DNA of 64,000 bases from an uncultured Opitutales bacterium (lineage in GTDB: Bacteria; Verrucomicrobiota; Verrucomicrobiia; Opitutales; Intestinicryptomonadaceae): positions 248,001 through 312,000 of the forward strand of contig URJY01000001.1 of assembly GCA_900548275.1 (NCBI GenBank). The letters are read 5' to 3'. This document shows, in pieces, positions 35,349 to 44,379 of the stretch. The position numbers and the translations under genes were made by a program. The notes under the pieces are model-generated. The model worked only from the letters and a program-made list of their open reading frames with translations. It was not told the DNA's origin and did not search any database. Every line of letters starts with the position of its first letter. Positions within the stretch are counted from its first letter, which is position 1.

Positions 35349-36395
35349 ATGGAAAACAAAATCAACGAAATTTTGGCGAAAGCGAAATCGTCGCTGCCCG
35401 CCGCAAAAACGAAAACGGAAGTCGCAAACATAGGCGCGGCAATCACGGGCCCCAACGGCGAACTCACCGCCCTGATGAAGCTCATCCCCACCCTCGACAA
35501 GGCGCAACGCCCCGCCGCAGGCAAGCTCATCAACGCCGCAAAACAGCAAATAGAACCGCTCATCGCCGAAGCCTACGCGCGCATCGAAAGCGGCGAAATG
35601 GTCGCAGCCCTCGGCGAAATGCCCGACATCTCGCTTCCGAATGTCGACACCCCCCGCGGCACAATCCACCCCCTCACCCTTACAATTCGCCGCATTTGCG
35701 ACATCTTCAAACGCGCGGGCTTTACCGTTGCCGAAGCCACGAATCTCGAAACCGAATGGTTCTGCTTCGACGCGCTCAACACGCCCGCCGACCACCCCGC
35801 GCGCGACGCGCAGGACACCCTTTTTATGCCGCGCAACACGGTCGCCCCGAACGTGCCAAAACACGCCGACGAACTCTACCTTCTGCGCAGCCACACATCT
35901 TCGGTGCAAATCCGCGCAATGCTCAAGGAGGGCGCGCCGATTAAGATTCTCGCCCCCGGGCGCGCATTCCGCCGCGACACGGTTGACGCCACGCACTCGG
36001 CAAATTTCCACCAAATCGAGGGGCTTTACGTCGACAAAAACGTGAAACTTACCGACCTCAAGGCGGCTCTCGACTACCTTTTCAAGAACCTGTTCGGCTC
36101 GTCGGCGAAAACCCGCCTGCGCCCGAGCTTCTTCCCGTTCACCGAACCGAGCTTCGAAGTCGACTTTATGAGTGCCGACCTCGGCAAGCTCAGCAACCGC
36201 TGGATTGAAATCCTCGGCTGCGGAATGGTAGACCCCAACGTGCTCGCAAACGTCGGGCTCGACCCCGAAGTATACAGCGGCTACGCATTCGGTCTGGGCG
36301 TGGAGCGCATCGCAATGCTCGTGCACTCCATCGACGACATCCGCCACTTCTACGCCAACGATGTCAGATTCCTCAGACAGTTCTCGTCAAAATAA
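35349..36395 (+). CDS. pheS: Phenylalanine-tRNA ligase, alpha subunit
   Basis: A 348-residue class II synthetase subunit. It has an N-terminal coiled-coil region (KAKSSLPAAKTKTEVANIGA), then the catalytic domain: HTSSVQIRAMLKEGAPIKIL, RAFRRDTVDATHSANFHQIE (motif 2) and GLGVERIAMLVHSIDDIRHF (motif 3). The start at 35349 aligns with the family; the 36-residue extension in the open frame was rejected. pheT follows after 21 bases. It begins a long plus-strand run of closely spaced genes extending to murB. Confidence 0.97.
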   Translation: MENKINEILAKAKSSLPAAKTKTEVANIGAAITGPNGELTALMKLIPTLDKAQRPAAGKLINAAKQQIEPLIAEAYARIESGEMVAALGEMPDISLPNVDTPRGTIHPLTLTIRRICDIFKRAGFTVAEATNLETEWFCFDALNTPADHPARDAQDTLFMPRNTVAPNVPKHADELYLLRSHTSSVQIRAMLKEGAPIKILAPGRAFRRDTVDATHSANFHQIEGLYVDKNVKLTDLKAALDYLFKNLFGSSAKTRLRPSFFPFTEPSFEVDFMSADLGKLSNRWIEILGCGMVDPNVLANVGLDPEVYSGYAFGLGVERIAMLVHSIDDIRHFYANDVRFLRQFSSK

Positions 36396-36416
36396 ACCCG
36401 TGAAATTTTTTGAAAA

Positions 36417-38858
36417 ATGAAAGTCAGTTTGCAATGGTTGAATAAGTACGTCGATCTTTCGGACATCCCGACGGATGCAATAGCCGAAGCCCTGCCGATG
36501 CTGGGCTTGGAAGTCGAAAGCGTCGAAACGACGGGGCTGAAAAAGCTCGAGCACGTTGTCGTGGGCGAAATTCTCAGCCGCGACCCGCACCCGAACGCCG
36601 ACAAGCTCGGCGTTTGCATGGTGAAAATCGCGCCCGACAAAGACCCCGTCCAGATAGTCTGCGGCGCGAAAAACTACAAGGTCGGCGACCGCGTTCCCGT
36701 GGCTCTCGAGGGCGCAAAGCTCCCCACGCCCGAAGGCGGAATTTTCGAAATCAAGGTTTCGCAACTGCGCGGCGTAACAAGCAACGGCATGATGTGCTCG
36801 GCGCGCGAACTCGGGCTTGGCTGCGACCACAGCGGGCTTCTGATTCTCGAAATGCGCCCCGAAGTGGGCACGCCCATCAACGACGTTTTCACCGAATCCG
36901 ACACGGTTTTCGAAATCGAACTTACGGCGAACCGCGGCGACTGCCTCAGCCACATCGGCGTGGCGCGCGAACTCGCGGCGAAATTCGGCAAAAAGCTCAA
37001 AAAGCCCGAACTCAAATACGTCCCCGAATATTCCGACAAGCCCGACGGCGTGCTACTCGAATCGGTGGAATCGCAGACGAAAAACTGCCCGCTCTACACG
37101 GCGGTCTCGATTAAGGGCGTAAAAATTGCTCCCAGTCCCGAATGGATGCGCCGCGACCTCGAAGCGGTCGGTCTGCGCTCGATAAACAACGTGGTCGACG
37201 TAACGAACTACGTGCTGATGGAATACGGACAGCCACTGCACTCGTTCGACGCATCGCACATCAGAGGCAAAAAAATCGTCGTACGTCAGGCACACGACGG
37301 CGAGCAAATCCAGACACTCGACGAAAAGAAACACACGCTCACGCCCGAAGCAACCCTCATTTGCGACGGCGAAGGCGCGGTCGCACTGGCGGGCATTATG
37401 GGCGGTCTCAATTCCGAAGTCGAAGAGACGACGACCGACCTCGTTATCGAATCGGCGTACTTCAACCCCGGAAACGTGCGCGCCACAAGCCGCAAATACG
37501 CAATCAGCACCGATTCGTCGTACCGCTTCGCGCGCGACGTAGACCCGCAGTCGACGCTCGACGCATCGCGCCGCGCGGTCGATTTGATTCTCGAAACGGC
37601 GGGCGGAACGGTCTCGGGCGCAACCTGCAAAATCGGACAAGCCCCGCGCGGCGACCGCAACATCGAAATTTCGATGCAGTACATCGACGACAGGCTCGGC
37701 TTCGACGTATCGCAGGCGGACGTCAAAAACGCGTTCGAATCGCTCGGATTTTCGGTCGTCGAAAACGGCTCGAATATGACCGTCAACGTGCCGTCGTTCA
37801 GAAGCGAAGTCGACCGCCCGATTGACTTGGTCGAGGAATTCGTGCGCATATACGGCACGGAGAAAATCCCCGAAACCGAAATCTCGGGCAAGGCGGGACT
37901 GCGCGACGACGACCCCCTCTTTAAGTACAACCGCAACGTCGCCGACTTCCTCGCATCGCGCGGGTTCGACGAATGCCAGAACTACTCGCTCAAGGACAGC
38001 GCGAAAATGGCGAAAGTGCACGAGTTCACCGACGCCCTCAAGCTCGCAAATCCGCTGACCTCCGATCAGGACTGCCTGCGTGCCTCGCTCGTCGACGGTC
38101 TGCTCGACGTAGCCCTGCTCAACATCTCCAACGGCAACGATTTCTACGGATTCTTCGAAAACGGAAAAATCTTCCGCGCCGACAACAAGGGCGAAATTCT
38201 CGAGCTCGCCTCCACCGCGTTCGTAATCGCGCCCGACGCAAACAAACGCCAGTGGAAGAAACGCCAAGCTCCCGACTTCTTCACGGCAAAGGAAACTGCG
38301 TTCGACATCCTCTCGATTCTCGGCGTCGACGCATCGCGCCTGAACTTCGCGGCGGTGCGTGAACCGCTCTGGCAGGACGGCTTTGTCGCGGCGTGCGGCT
38401 CGGAAAAGCGCGAGGGCTTCGTAATCAGATTCGGCGCAATCAACGCGGCGCACCTGCGCGAACGCGGCATCGATCGCGTCGTCTACGCGGGCGAAATTAT
38501 GTTCAAGCCCGAAGTTACGGCGCGCAAAAAGGGCGCGGAAAAATTCAAGCCCTTCAGCCAGTTCCCCGCGGCTTCGCGCGACGTCGCCGTAATCGTAAAG
38601 GCGGACGAAAGCGCGGCGGCGGTCGCCTCCGAAATCAAAAAGATTGCCTCGCAAAAGCTCAAAAATGCGGGCTTCGACTTGGAATCCGTGGAACTTTTCG
38701 ACACGTACAGCGGCAAGGGCGTAGACGACGGCTTCAAGAGCCTTGCGTTCGCCCTCTCCTTCCGCTCGCCCGAAAAAACGCTCCAGACCGACGAAGTAAA
38801 CAAGGTTTTCGAAGCCGTTTGCGCGGAGCTCGGCAAGAAACGCAAACTGAGAATCTAA
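36417..38858 (+). CDS. pheT: Phenylalanine-tRNA ligase, beta subunit
   Basis: An 813-residue subunit with the normal domain order: tRNA-binding EMAP-like domain (RDPHPNADKLGVCMVKI), B3/B4 editing domain (VEFIG-type region around RSINNVVDVTNYVLMEYGQP), B5 domain, pseudo-catalytic domain and the C-terminal ferredoxin-fold anticodon-binding domain (FSQFPAASRDVAVIV, ending LQTDEVNKVFEAVCAEL). It forms the alpha2-beta2 enzyme with PheS. tatC begins 13 bases after its stop. Confidence 0.97.
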   Translation: MKVSLQWLNKYVDLSDIPTDAIAEALPMLGLEVESVETTGLKKLEHVVVGEILSRDPHPNADKLGVCMVKIAPDKDPVQIVCGAKNYKVGDRVPVALEGAKLPTPEGGIFEIKVSQLRGVTSNGMMCSARELGLGCDHSGLLILEMRPEVGTPINDVFTESDTVFEIELTANRGDCLSHIGVARELAAKFGKKLKKPELKYVPEYSDKPDGVLLESVESQTKNCPLYTAVSIKGVKIAPSPEWMRRDLEAVGLRSINNVVDVTNYVLMEYGQPLHSFDASHIRGKKIVVRQAHDGEQIQTLDEKKHTLTPEATLICDGEGAVALAGIMGGLNSEVEETTTDLVIESAYFNPGNVRATSRKYAISTDSSYRFARDVDPQSTLDASRRAVDLILETAGGTVSGATCKIGQAPRGDRNIEISMQYIDDRLGFDVSQADVKNAFESLGFSVVENGSNMTVNVPSFRSEVDRPIDLVEEFVRIYGTEKIPETEISGKAGLRDDDPLFKYNRNVADFLASRGFDECQNYSLKDSAKMAKVHEFTDALKLANPLTSDQDCLRASLVDGLLDVALLNISNGNDFYGFFENGKIFRADNKGEILELASTAFVIAPDANKRQWKKRQAPDFFTAKETAFDILSILGVDASRLNFAAVREPLWQDGFVAACGSEKREGFVIRFGAINAAHLRERGIDRVVYAGEIMFKPEVTARKKGAEKFKPFSQFPAASRDVAVIVKADESAAAVASEIKKIASQKLKNAGFDLESVELFDTYSGKGVDDGFKSLAFALSFRSPEKTLQTDEVNKVFEAVCAELGKKRKLRI

Positions 38859-38871
38859 CACGCAAAGCGCA

Positions 38872-40239
38872 ATGGCGAAAAACAAAAACGAAGACGGCGA
38901 AATGACGTTTCTGGAGCATCTCGAGGAGATGCGCGGCGTCATTTTGAAGTCGTTGCTGGTGTTCGTAATTGCGCTCGTGGCGGTGGGTACGGGCTTTTCG
39001 TACTTCAATTCGATAATGCTCTACCCGCTCAACACGGCAAAAAAAATAATCTCGGCAAGCTCGTTTTTGAGCGGCGCGGAGAAAAAGACGGAAGCCGAAA
39101 AAATCGGCCCAGTCTATCTCGTCGAAGAATTGCCGAACGCGGACGGCGCAAAAGCCGAGCCGAAACGGAGCGGCCCCTACTACATTGTTGCAAAAGACAA
39201 AGATACGGTTCTGCTCGGCGAGAAGAAAGACAACTGGTACGACTCAATCAAACTGCGTTCGATGTCTTTCGTAACGCCCATTCTGGTCTGGTTCTACGTC
39301 AGCTTTTTGGGCGCGTTCGGAATATCGCTTCCCGCGGTGCTCTACTTTGTCGTGCAGTTCGTAGCCCCCGGTCTTACGCGCGAGGAAAAACGCCTGCTGC
39401 GCCCCGGTCTGTTCGCGGCGGTGGTTCTGTTCTGCGTGGGCGTAGCTTTCGCGTTCTCGTTTATGCTGCCGATGGGCATTGCGTTTATGTCGAGTATGTC
39501 CGAATCCATGCAGATGGAGATGTTCCCCGACGCGCAGTCGTACTACAGCATGGTGATGTTCCTGACGCTCGCAGTGGGCGTGGTCTTCGAAGTGCCGCTT
39601 ATCGAAGTTGTTCTAATATACCTCGGTGTGCTAAACGTTGAATGGCTCAAGAAAAACAGGAGAATCGTTTTTATGGTAATCCTGATTTTCGCAACGGTCA
39701 TCACCCCGCCCGACTTCATAACTCAGGTCTCGCTGACGATTCCCCTCTATTTGATGTACGAAGTTGCGCTCAGAATCGGGAGCAGACTGCGCAACCGCAA
39801 GCTCCGCCGCGAAGCCGAACTCGAAAAGCGCGAGGAGGAGCAGGACAAAAAAGACCGCGAGGAATACGCGAAAATCGTCGCCAAGGAACGTATCGCCGAA
39901 GAGGAGGCGGAAAAGGCTGAAAGCGAACTTTCCATCGACAAAACCCGCTACGGCGAAGACGACACTTCCCTGCCCGACGACTACGACCCCAACAACATCG
40001 ACCCCGCCGAATACGGCTACAACTACGGCGAGGAAGACGACGAATTCAACGAGGAAGACTACGGGCTCGAGCCTTACGTAGACTACGGCAGGCTTTCGCG
40101 CACGGCTCCCGACTTCGGTCCGAATTGGGATTTGAACAGGGTCGACACAAGCTTTATGACGCCCGACTGGTCGCTAAACGCCGAAAAATCCGAAATCGAC
40201 GCGCAAGCAACGCCCGAATCGGACGATAAAAAACTGTGA
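38872..40239 (+). CDS. tatC: Sec-independent translocase TatC with loop insertion and acidic tail
   Basis: A 455-residue TatC; the core family is about 250. Conserved elements: MTFLEHLEEMRGVI at the N-terminus, FVAPGLTREEKRLLRPG, VVFEVPLIEVVL, and RRIVFMVILIFATVITPPDF with IPLYLMYEVAL. Six membrane helices are predicted. Two additions stand out. Residues about 50-120 insert a charged, Lys/Glu-rich domain into the first periplasmic loop. Residues about 310-455 are a cytoplasmic tail: first a charged helix (REAELEKREEEQDKKDREEY), then an Asp/Tyr/Asn-rich acidic stretch. tatA/B is not in the window. The next gene starts within its stop codon. Confidence 0.93.
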   Translation: MAKNKNEDGEMTFLEHLEEMRGVILKSLLVFVIALVAVGTGFSYFNSIMLYPLNTAKKIISASSFLSGAEKKTEAEKIGPVYLVEELPNADGAKAEPKRSGPYYIVAKDKDTVLLGEKKDNWYDSIKLRSMSFVTPILVWFYVSFLGAFGISLPAVLYFVVQFVAPGLTREEKRLLRPGLFAAVVLFCVGVAFAFSFMLPMGIAFMSSMSESMQMEMFPDAQSYYSMVMFLTLAVGVVFEVPLIEVVLIYLGVLNVEWLKKNRRIVFMVILIFATVITPPDFITQVSLTIPLYLMYEVALRIGSRLRNRKLRREAELEKREEEQDKKDREEYAKIVAKERIAEEEAEKAESELSIDKTRYGEDDTSLPDDYDPNNIDPAEYGYNYGEEDDEFNEEDYGLEPYVDYGRLSRTAPDFGPNWDLNRVDTSFMTPDWSLNAEKSEIDAQATPESDDKKL

Positions 40240-42077
40240 TGAATCTCCGCCCGATAACCTCCGCAATCGCGACCGCCGCAATCTGCACGGCGGCGTTTTT
40301 GTGTCTTTGCGGATGTTCCGAACCGCCGAAAATCGAACGCGGAAAATTCCCGCTCCCCGCGGGCGCGGAGATTGCGCAGTGCGATTCGGGCGGCTACGGC
40401 GGAATTTTCGTGCTCGCCGCAGCGCAGGAGCCGAAAACATTCAACCCGCTCGTAGCCTCCGACGCGTATTCGTCGCAGGCGATTTCGCTGATGCTCTCGC
40501 CTCTCGTAACATACGACCCGATAAAGGAGGAGGTCGTGCCCGCGCTCGCGCAGTCGTGGGAGATTTCCGACGGCGGCAAGACATACGTCTTCAAACTCCG
40601 CGAGGGCGCGAAATTTTCGGACGGCGCGGACATCACCGCAGACGACGTAATTTTCACGTTCGAAACCATCTTCGCCCCGCAACTCGACAAAGACGGCAAG
40701 CCCGTCCTCGACAAAAACACGAAACGCCCGCTACTGCGCTACCCGTCGCGCTATGCGGGGCAGTACACGATTGGCGGCGAGCCGATAAAGTTCCGTAAAA
40801 TCGACAAATACAGGGTGGAATTTAGGACGAAAAAAGTCTACGCGCCGTTTCTGAACGACATCGGATTTGTCGAAATTCTGCCCAAGCACAAGCTGCAAAA
40901 GGCGGTCGAAAACGGAACGTTCACGCAGGCGTGGAGCACGCAGACGGCGATAAATTCGCCCGCCGAAATGGTATCTTCGGGGCCGTTCGTGCTGTTCTCG
41001 TACAAACCGGGGGAAAGGCTTGTGATGAGCCCGAACCCGCATTATTGGCGCGCCGATAAGGCGGGGCAACGCCTGCCGTACATCGACTTTTTGATATACA
41101 AATTCGTCGCCGACGCGAACACGTCAACAATCCTGTTCGCCACTGGGCAGTGCGACGCCGCCGCGGTGGGCGCGAACGACTACGCTTGGGTGGCACGCTA
41201 CGCCGAAACGTACGGCTTCAAAATCTACGAACGCGGGCCCGACGCGAGCATCTCGTTTCTCTGGTTCAATCAAAACGGCGGCAAAAGCGAAAACGGCACG
41301 CCGTTCGTCAAGCCCTACAAATACAAGTGGTTTTCGAGCAAAAAGTTCCGCCAAGCGGTAATGTGCGCAATAGACCGCGACGGACTGATAAAAAGCGTCT
41401 GGTTCTCGCGGGCGCAAAAGCTCGATTCAATCATAAGCCCCGCAAACAAAAAGTGGCATAACCCCGACACTCGCAAATACGAATATTCGCCCGAAAACGC
41501 CCGCAAGCTGTTCCTCGAAGACGGCTTCAAGTACGACGCCTCGGGCAGACTCGCGGACGCGCAGGGCAACGCGGTCGAATTTGAATTCATAGTGGCGGAC
41601 GGCTCGCAAAATTCGTCGGTAATTGCAACTACGTTCGTAGAAAATATGAAGGCGGTCGGCATTGAGGTTAAACTCAAGTTCCTCGACTTCGGCACGATTG
41701 TCTCGAAAATCGACAACACTTTCGAGTACGAAGCCGCGATGATGGGCTTTACGGGCGGTGGCGACCCCTCGGGCGGCAAGGCAATCTACCGCTCCGACGG
41801 CTTCCTGCACGTCTGGAATCCCCGCCAGAAGTCGCCCGCGACCAACTGGGAACGCAGAATCGACGAAATTATGGATGCGCAGGAAATCGAAATGAACCCC
41901 GCCGCCCGACGAAAACTTGTTTTCGAAATGCAAAACATCCTTTCGGAGGAACTCCCGTTGCTCTTTCTCGTAAGCCCGACGAGCTATTCTGGCATTGCGC
42001 AGAAGTGGCGCAACGTGCGCATTCCGCCGCTCGGCTCGATAATCTGGAACATCGACGAACTCTACGAGGCAAAATAG
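40239..42077 (+). CDS. Peptide/nickel-type ABC transporter solute-binding lipoprotein
   Basis: A 612-residue family 5 extracellular solute-binding protein. The signal peptide ends in LCLCGC, with lipidation at the last Cys, so it is membrane-anchored. Conserved blocks: EPKTFNPLVASDAYSSQAIS, LVTYDPIKEEVVPALAQSWE, VFKLREGAKFSDGADITADD, ISSGPFVLFSYKPGERLVM-type region and WNPRQKSPATNWERRIDEIM. The ATG at 40239 overlaps the tatC stop by one base (TGATG); a GTG one codon earlier is unlikely. With the fused permease downstream it should import oligopeptides or related compounds, but the ligand is unknown. Confidence 0.93.
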   Translation: MNLRPITSAIATAAICTAAFLCLCGCSEPPKIERGKFPLPAGAEIAQCDSGGYGGIFVLAAAQEPKTFNPLVASDAYSSQAISLMLSPLVTYDPIKEEVVPALAQSWEISDGGKTYVFKLREGAKFSDGADITADDVIFTFETIFAPQLDKDGKPVLDKNTKRPLLRYPSRYAGQYTIGGEPIKFRKIDKYRVEFRTKKVYAPFLNDIGFVEILPKHKLQKAVENGTFTQAWSTQTAINSPAEMVSSGPFVLFSYKPGERLVMSPNPHYWRADKAGQRLPYIDFLIYKFVADANTSTILFATGQCDAAAVGANDYAWVARYAETYGFKIYERGPDASISFLWFNQNGGKSENGTPFVKPYKYKWFSSKKFRQAVMCAIDRDGLIKSVWFSRAQKLDSIISPANKKWHNPDTRKYEYSPENARKLFLEDGFKYDASGRLADAQGNAVEFEFIVADGSQNSSVIATTFVENMKAVGIEVKLKFLDFGTIVSKIDNTFEYEAAMMGFTGGGDPSGGKAIYRSDGFLHVWNPRQKSPATNWERRIDEIMDAQEIEMNPAARRKLVFEMQNILSEELPLLFLVSPTSYSGIAQKWRNVRIPPLGSIIWNIDELYEAK

Positions 42078-42090
42078 CCGCAATCAAAAA

Positions 42091-44379
42091 ATGCTGAAAT
42101 TTATCATCAGAAGACTCCTTTCGCTCGTCCCGCTAATGCTCGGGATAAGCCTGACCGTGTTCCTGCTGATGTATCTTGCCCCGGGGGATTTTCTGAGCGA
42201 AGCGCGAAATTCGAAGGACATATCGCCCGAAATCGTCAAGCAGGAGGAAATGCGCCTCGGGCTCGACAAGCCGTGGTACGTTCAATACGGACGCTGGCTC
42301 AACGGCGTTTCGCCCGTCAAGACATCGCTGCTTTTGCCCGAAAATTCGCGCGCGGAAAAACCGCTCGTCTACTTGGGCGCGCCCGACTTCGGCTTTTCGT
42401 GGAGCTATAAAATTCCCGTGGGCGAGCTAATCGGGCAACGCCTTTTCCCGACGCTCTGGCTTGCGCTTGCAAGCGCGTTTCTCACGTACGCCGTGGCAAT
42501 TCCGCTCGGCGTGCTTGCGGCGGTCAGGCGCGATTCGCTCTTCGACAAACTCTCGGCGTTTTTGGCGTACGCGGCGTTGAGCGTGCCCTACTTTTTCCTC
42601 GCGCTGCTTGCGGTGCTGTTCGCGGCGACGACGGGAATTTTTCCGACGGGCGGACAGGTCTCGATTATGCACGACTTTATGTCGCCGCCGAGCAAACTCG
42701 CCGACTACCTAAGCCATTTGTTTCTGCCCACCGTGGTACTATCGGTCGGCGGGATAGCCTCGATAATGCGCGTTATGCGCGGAAATTTCCTCGACTACGC
42801 CCGCGCGGAATTCGTCACCACCGCCCGCGCAAAGGGACTTTCCGAAAACGCCGTAATGTTCAGACACGTCTTGCGCAACGCGATAAACCCGATTGTAACG
42901 TCGTTCGGCTTCGCGTTCGCGGGGCTGCTTTCGGGCGCGCTGCTTGTCGAAAACGTGATGAACTACCCCGGGCTCGGGCAGCTCATCTATTCGGCGATTG
43001 TAAAACAGGATCAATACGTTGTGATGGCGGGCGTAATTATCGGCTGCGCAATGCTCGTTTGCGGGCAGCTGCTCGCCGACGTTCTGCTTGCGCTAACCGA
43101 CCCGCGGATAAGGCTCGACAACGAGAAAGTTCCCGCGGGCAAGCTTGCCCTGTTCTTGACGGCGGTGCTCGCGGTTGTGGTTTTGCTCACTTGGATTTCG
43201 GAAAGTTTCCCGCAGGCGTTCGACGTTCTGAAGTCGGTCGGCAAGTGGTCGATGATAGGCGGCGCGGGGTTGCTTTGCGTTCTTCTTGCGGTCGGTCTCT
43301 GCTGGGCGGCGGCGTTTTTCCGCAGGCATTTTCTGCCGCAGATTTTGAAAAGCCCGCGCGGAATCGCGGCGTTTTCGGTGCTCGTTTTGATGTACTCGGC
43401 GGCAATATTCGCGCCGCTTATCGCGCCGTACGAGCCTACCCGCCAGTGCCTCGACAAATCGTTCCACCCGCCGACGGGCTTCTTTTTCAGGGACGGCTCG
43501 CTTTACGCAAAAGTCTACCGAAACGCCGACCCGAGCATAGCCAAATACGAAGCGGTCGGGGGCGAAGGCGTGCGCGTTAAATTCTTTGCGCACTCGCCCG
43601 AAAACGCGTACAAAATCTTCGGGGCGATACCGTGCGACATCAAGCTATTCGCCGCCGACTCGGCGCAGGCGGACGCGCGGATTTTCCTGCTCGGTTCCGA
43701 CTCCACGGGGCGCGACGTATTCTCGCGCCTGCTCTACGGCGCGCGGATTTCGCTGAGCATAGGGTTTATCGGCATTGCAATCACGATGGTTATCGGCTTT
43801 GTGGTCGGCGGGTTGTCGGGCTATTTCGGCGGAACGTTCGATTTCGTTGCGATGCGTTTTGTGGAATTTCTGATGGCAGTTCCGGGGCTTTATTTGCTGC
43901 TTGCTATGCGCTCGGCCCTCGCGCCGCACTTCGACAGCGCGCAAATGTACATAATGATTGTCGTGATTCTCTCGTTCATCGGCTGGGCGTCGACCGCGCG
44001 CGTAATACGCGGAATGGCGTTGTCGCTTTCGAAAGCGCAATACGTGCAGGCGGCAAAGGCGATGGGCGAGTCGCCGCTGAAGATTATCGTCAAGCACTTC
44101 CTGCCGAACGTGCTTAGCTATCTGATTGTCGGCGCAACGCTCTCGATTCCCGCATACGTCTTGGGCGAAGCGGCGTTGTCGTTCCTCGGGCTCGGGATAC
44201 AGGAGCCGTCGGCGTCGTGGGGCTTGATGCTCGCGCAGGCGCAGAACGACACGAAAGTGCTTATGCTCGGCTTCTGGTGGATGCTCGCCCCGGGGGGCGC
44301 GATTTTCGCAACTGTGCTTACATTCAATATGCTCGGCGACATCCTGCGCGACATCGCCGATCCGAAAAAGGAGAAATGA
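42091..44379 (+). CDS. Fused DppB-DppC-type ABC permease
   Basis: A 762-residue single polypeptide joining two binding-protein-dependent permease domains. Residues 1-340 are DppB-like: MLKFIIRRLLSLVPLMLGIS, the EAA loop EFVTTARAKGLSENAVMFRH, and LVENVMNYPGLGQLI. Residues about 340-420 are a linker with two further membrane segments. Residues about 420-762 are DppC-like: LLGSDSTGRDVFSRLLYGAR, the EAA loop QYVQAAKAMGESPLKIIVKH, and LGEAALSFLGLGIQEPSASW. Normally these are two genes. No oppD/oppF ATPase gene follows, so the ATPases must be elsewhere or shared. It is thirteen bases after the binding-protein gene, and its stop overlaps the next start (ATGA). Confidence 0.95.
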   Translation: MLKFIIRRLLSLVPLMLGISLTVFLLMYLAPGDFLSEARNSKDISPEIVKQEEMRLGLDKPWYVQYGRWLNGVSPVKTSLLLPENSRAEKPLVYLGAPDFGFSWSYKIPVGELIGQRLFPTLWLALASAFLTYAVAIPLGVLAAVRRDSLFDKLSAFLAYAALSVPYFFLALLAVLFAATTGIFPTGGQVSIMHDFMSPPSKLADYLSHLFLPTVVLSVGGIASIMRVMRGNFLDYARAEFVTTARAKGLSENAVMFRHVLRNAINPIVTSFGFAFAGLLSGALLVENVMNYPGLGQLIYSAIVKQDQYVVMAGVIIGCAMLVCGQLLADVLLALTDPRIRLDNEKVPAGKLALFLTAVLAVVVLLTWISESFPQAFDVLKSVGKWSMIGGAGLLCVLLAVGLCWAAAFFRRHFLPQILKSPRGIAAFSVLVLMYSAAIFAPLIAPYEPTRQCLDKSFHPPTGFFFRDGSLYAKVYRNADPSIAKYEAVGGEGVRVKFFAHSPENAYKIFGAIPCDIKLFAADSAQADARIFLLGSDSTGRDVFSRLLYGARISLSIGFIGIAITMVIGFVVGGLSGYFGGTFDFVAMRFVEFLMAVPGLYLLLAMRSALAPHFDSAQMYIMIVVILSFIGWASTARVIRGMALSLSKAQYVQAAKAMGESPLKIIVKHFLPNVLSYLIVGATLSIPAYVLGEAALSFLGLGIQEPSASWGLMLAQAQNDTKVLMLGFWWMLAPGGAIFATVLTFNMLGDILRDIADPKKEK

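Noticed and set aside
33555..36347. 930-codon antisense open frame
   Set aside because: It lies wholly opposite the GH123-type gene and pheS. It is Arg/Phe/Val-rich and low in recognisable motifs, an artefact of GC-rich codon bias.
37053..39008. 651-codon antisense open frame
   Set aside because: It is opposite pheT, which has full family signatures. The antisense product resembles nothing.
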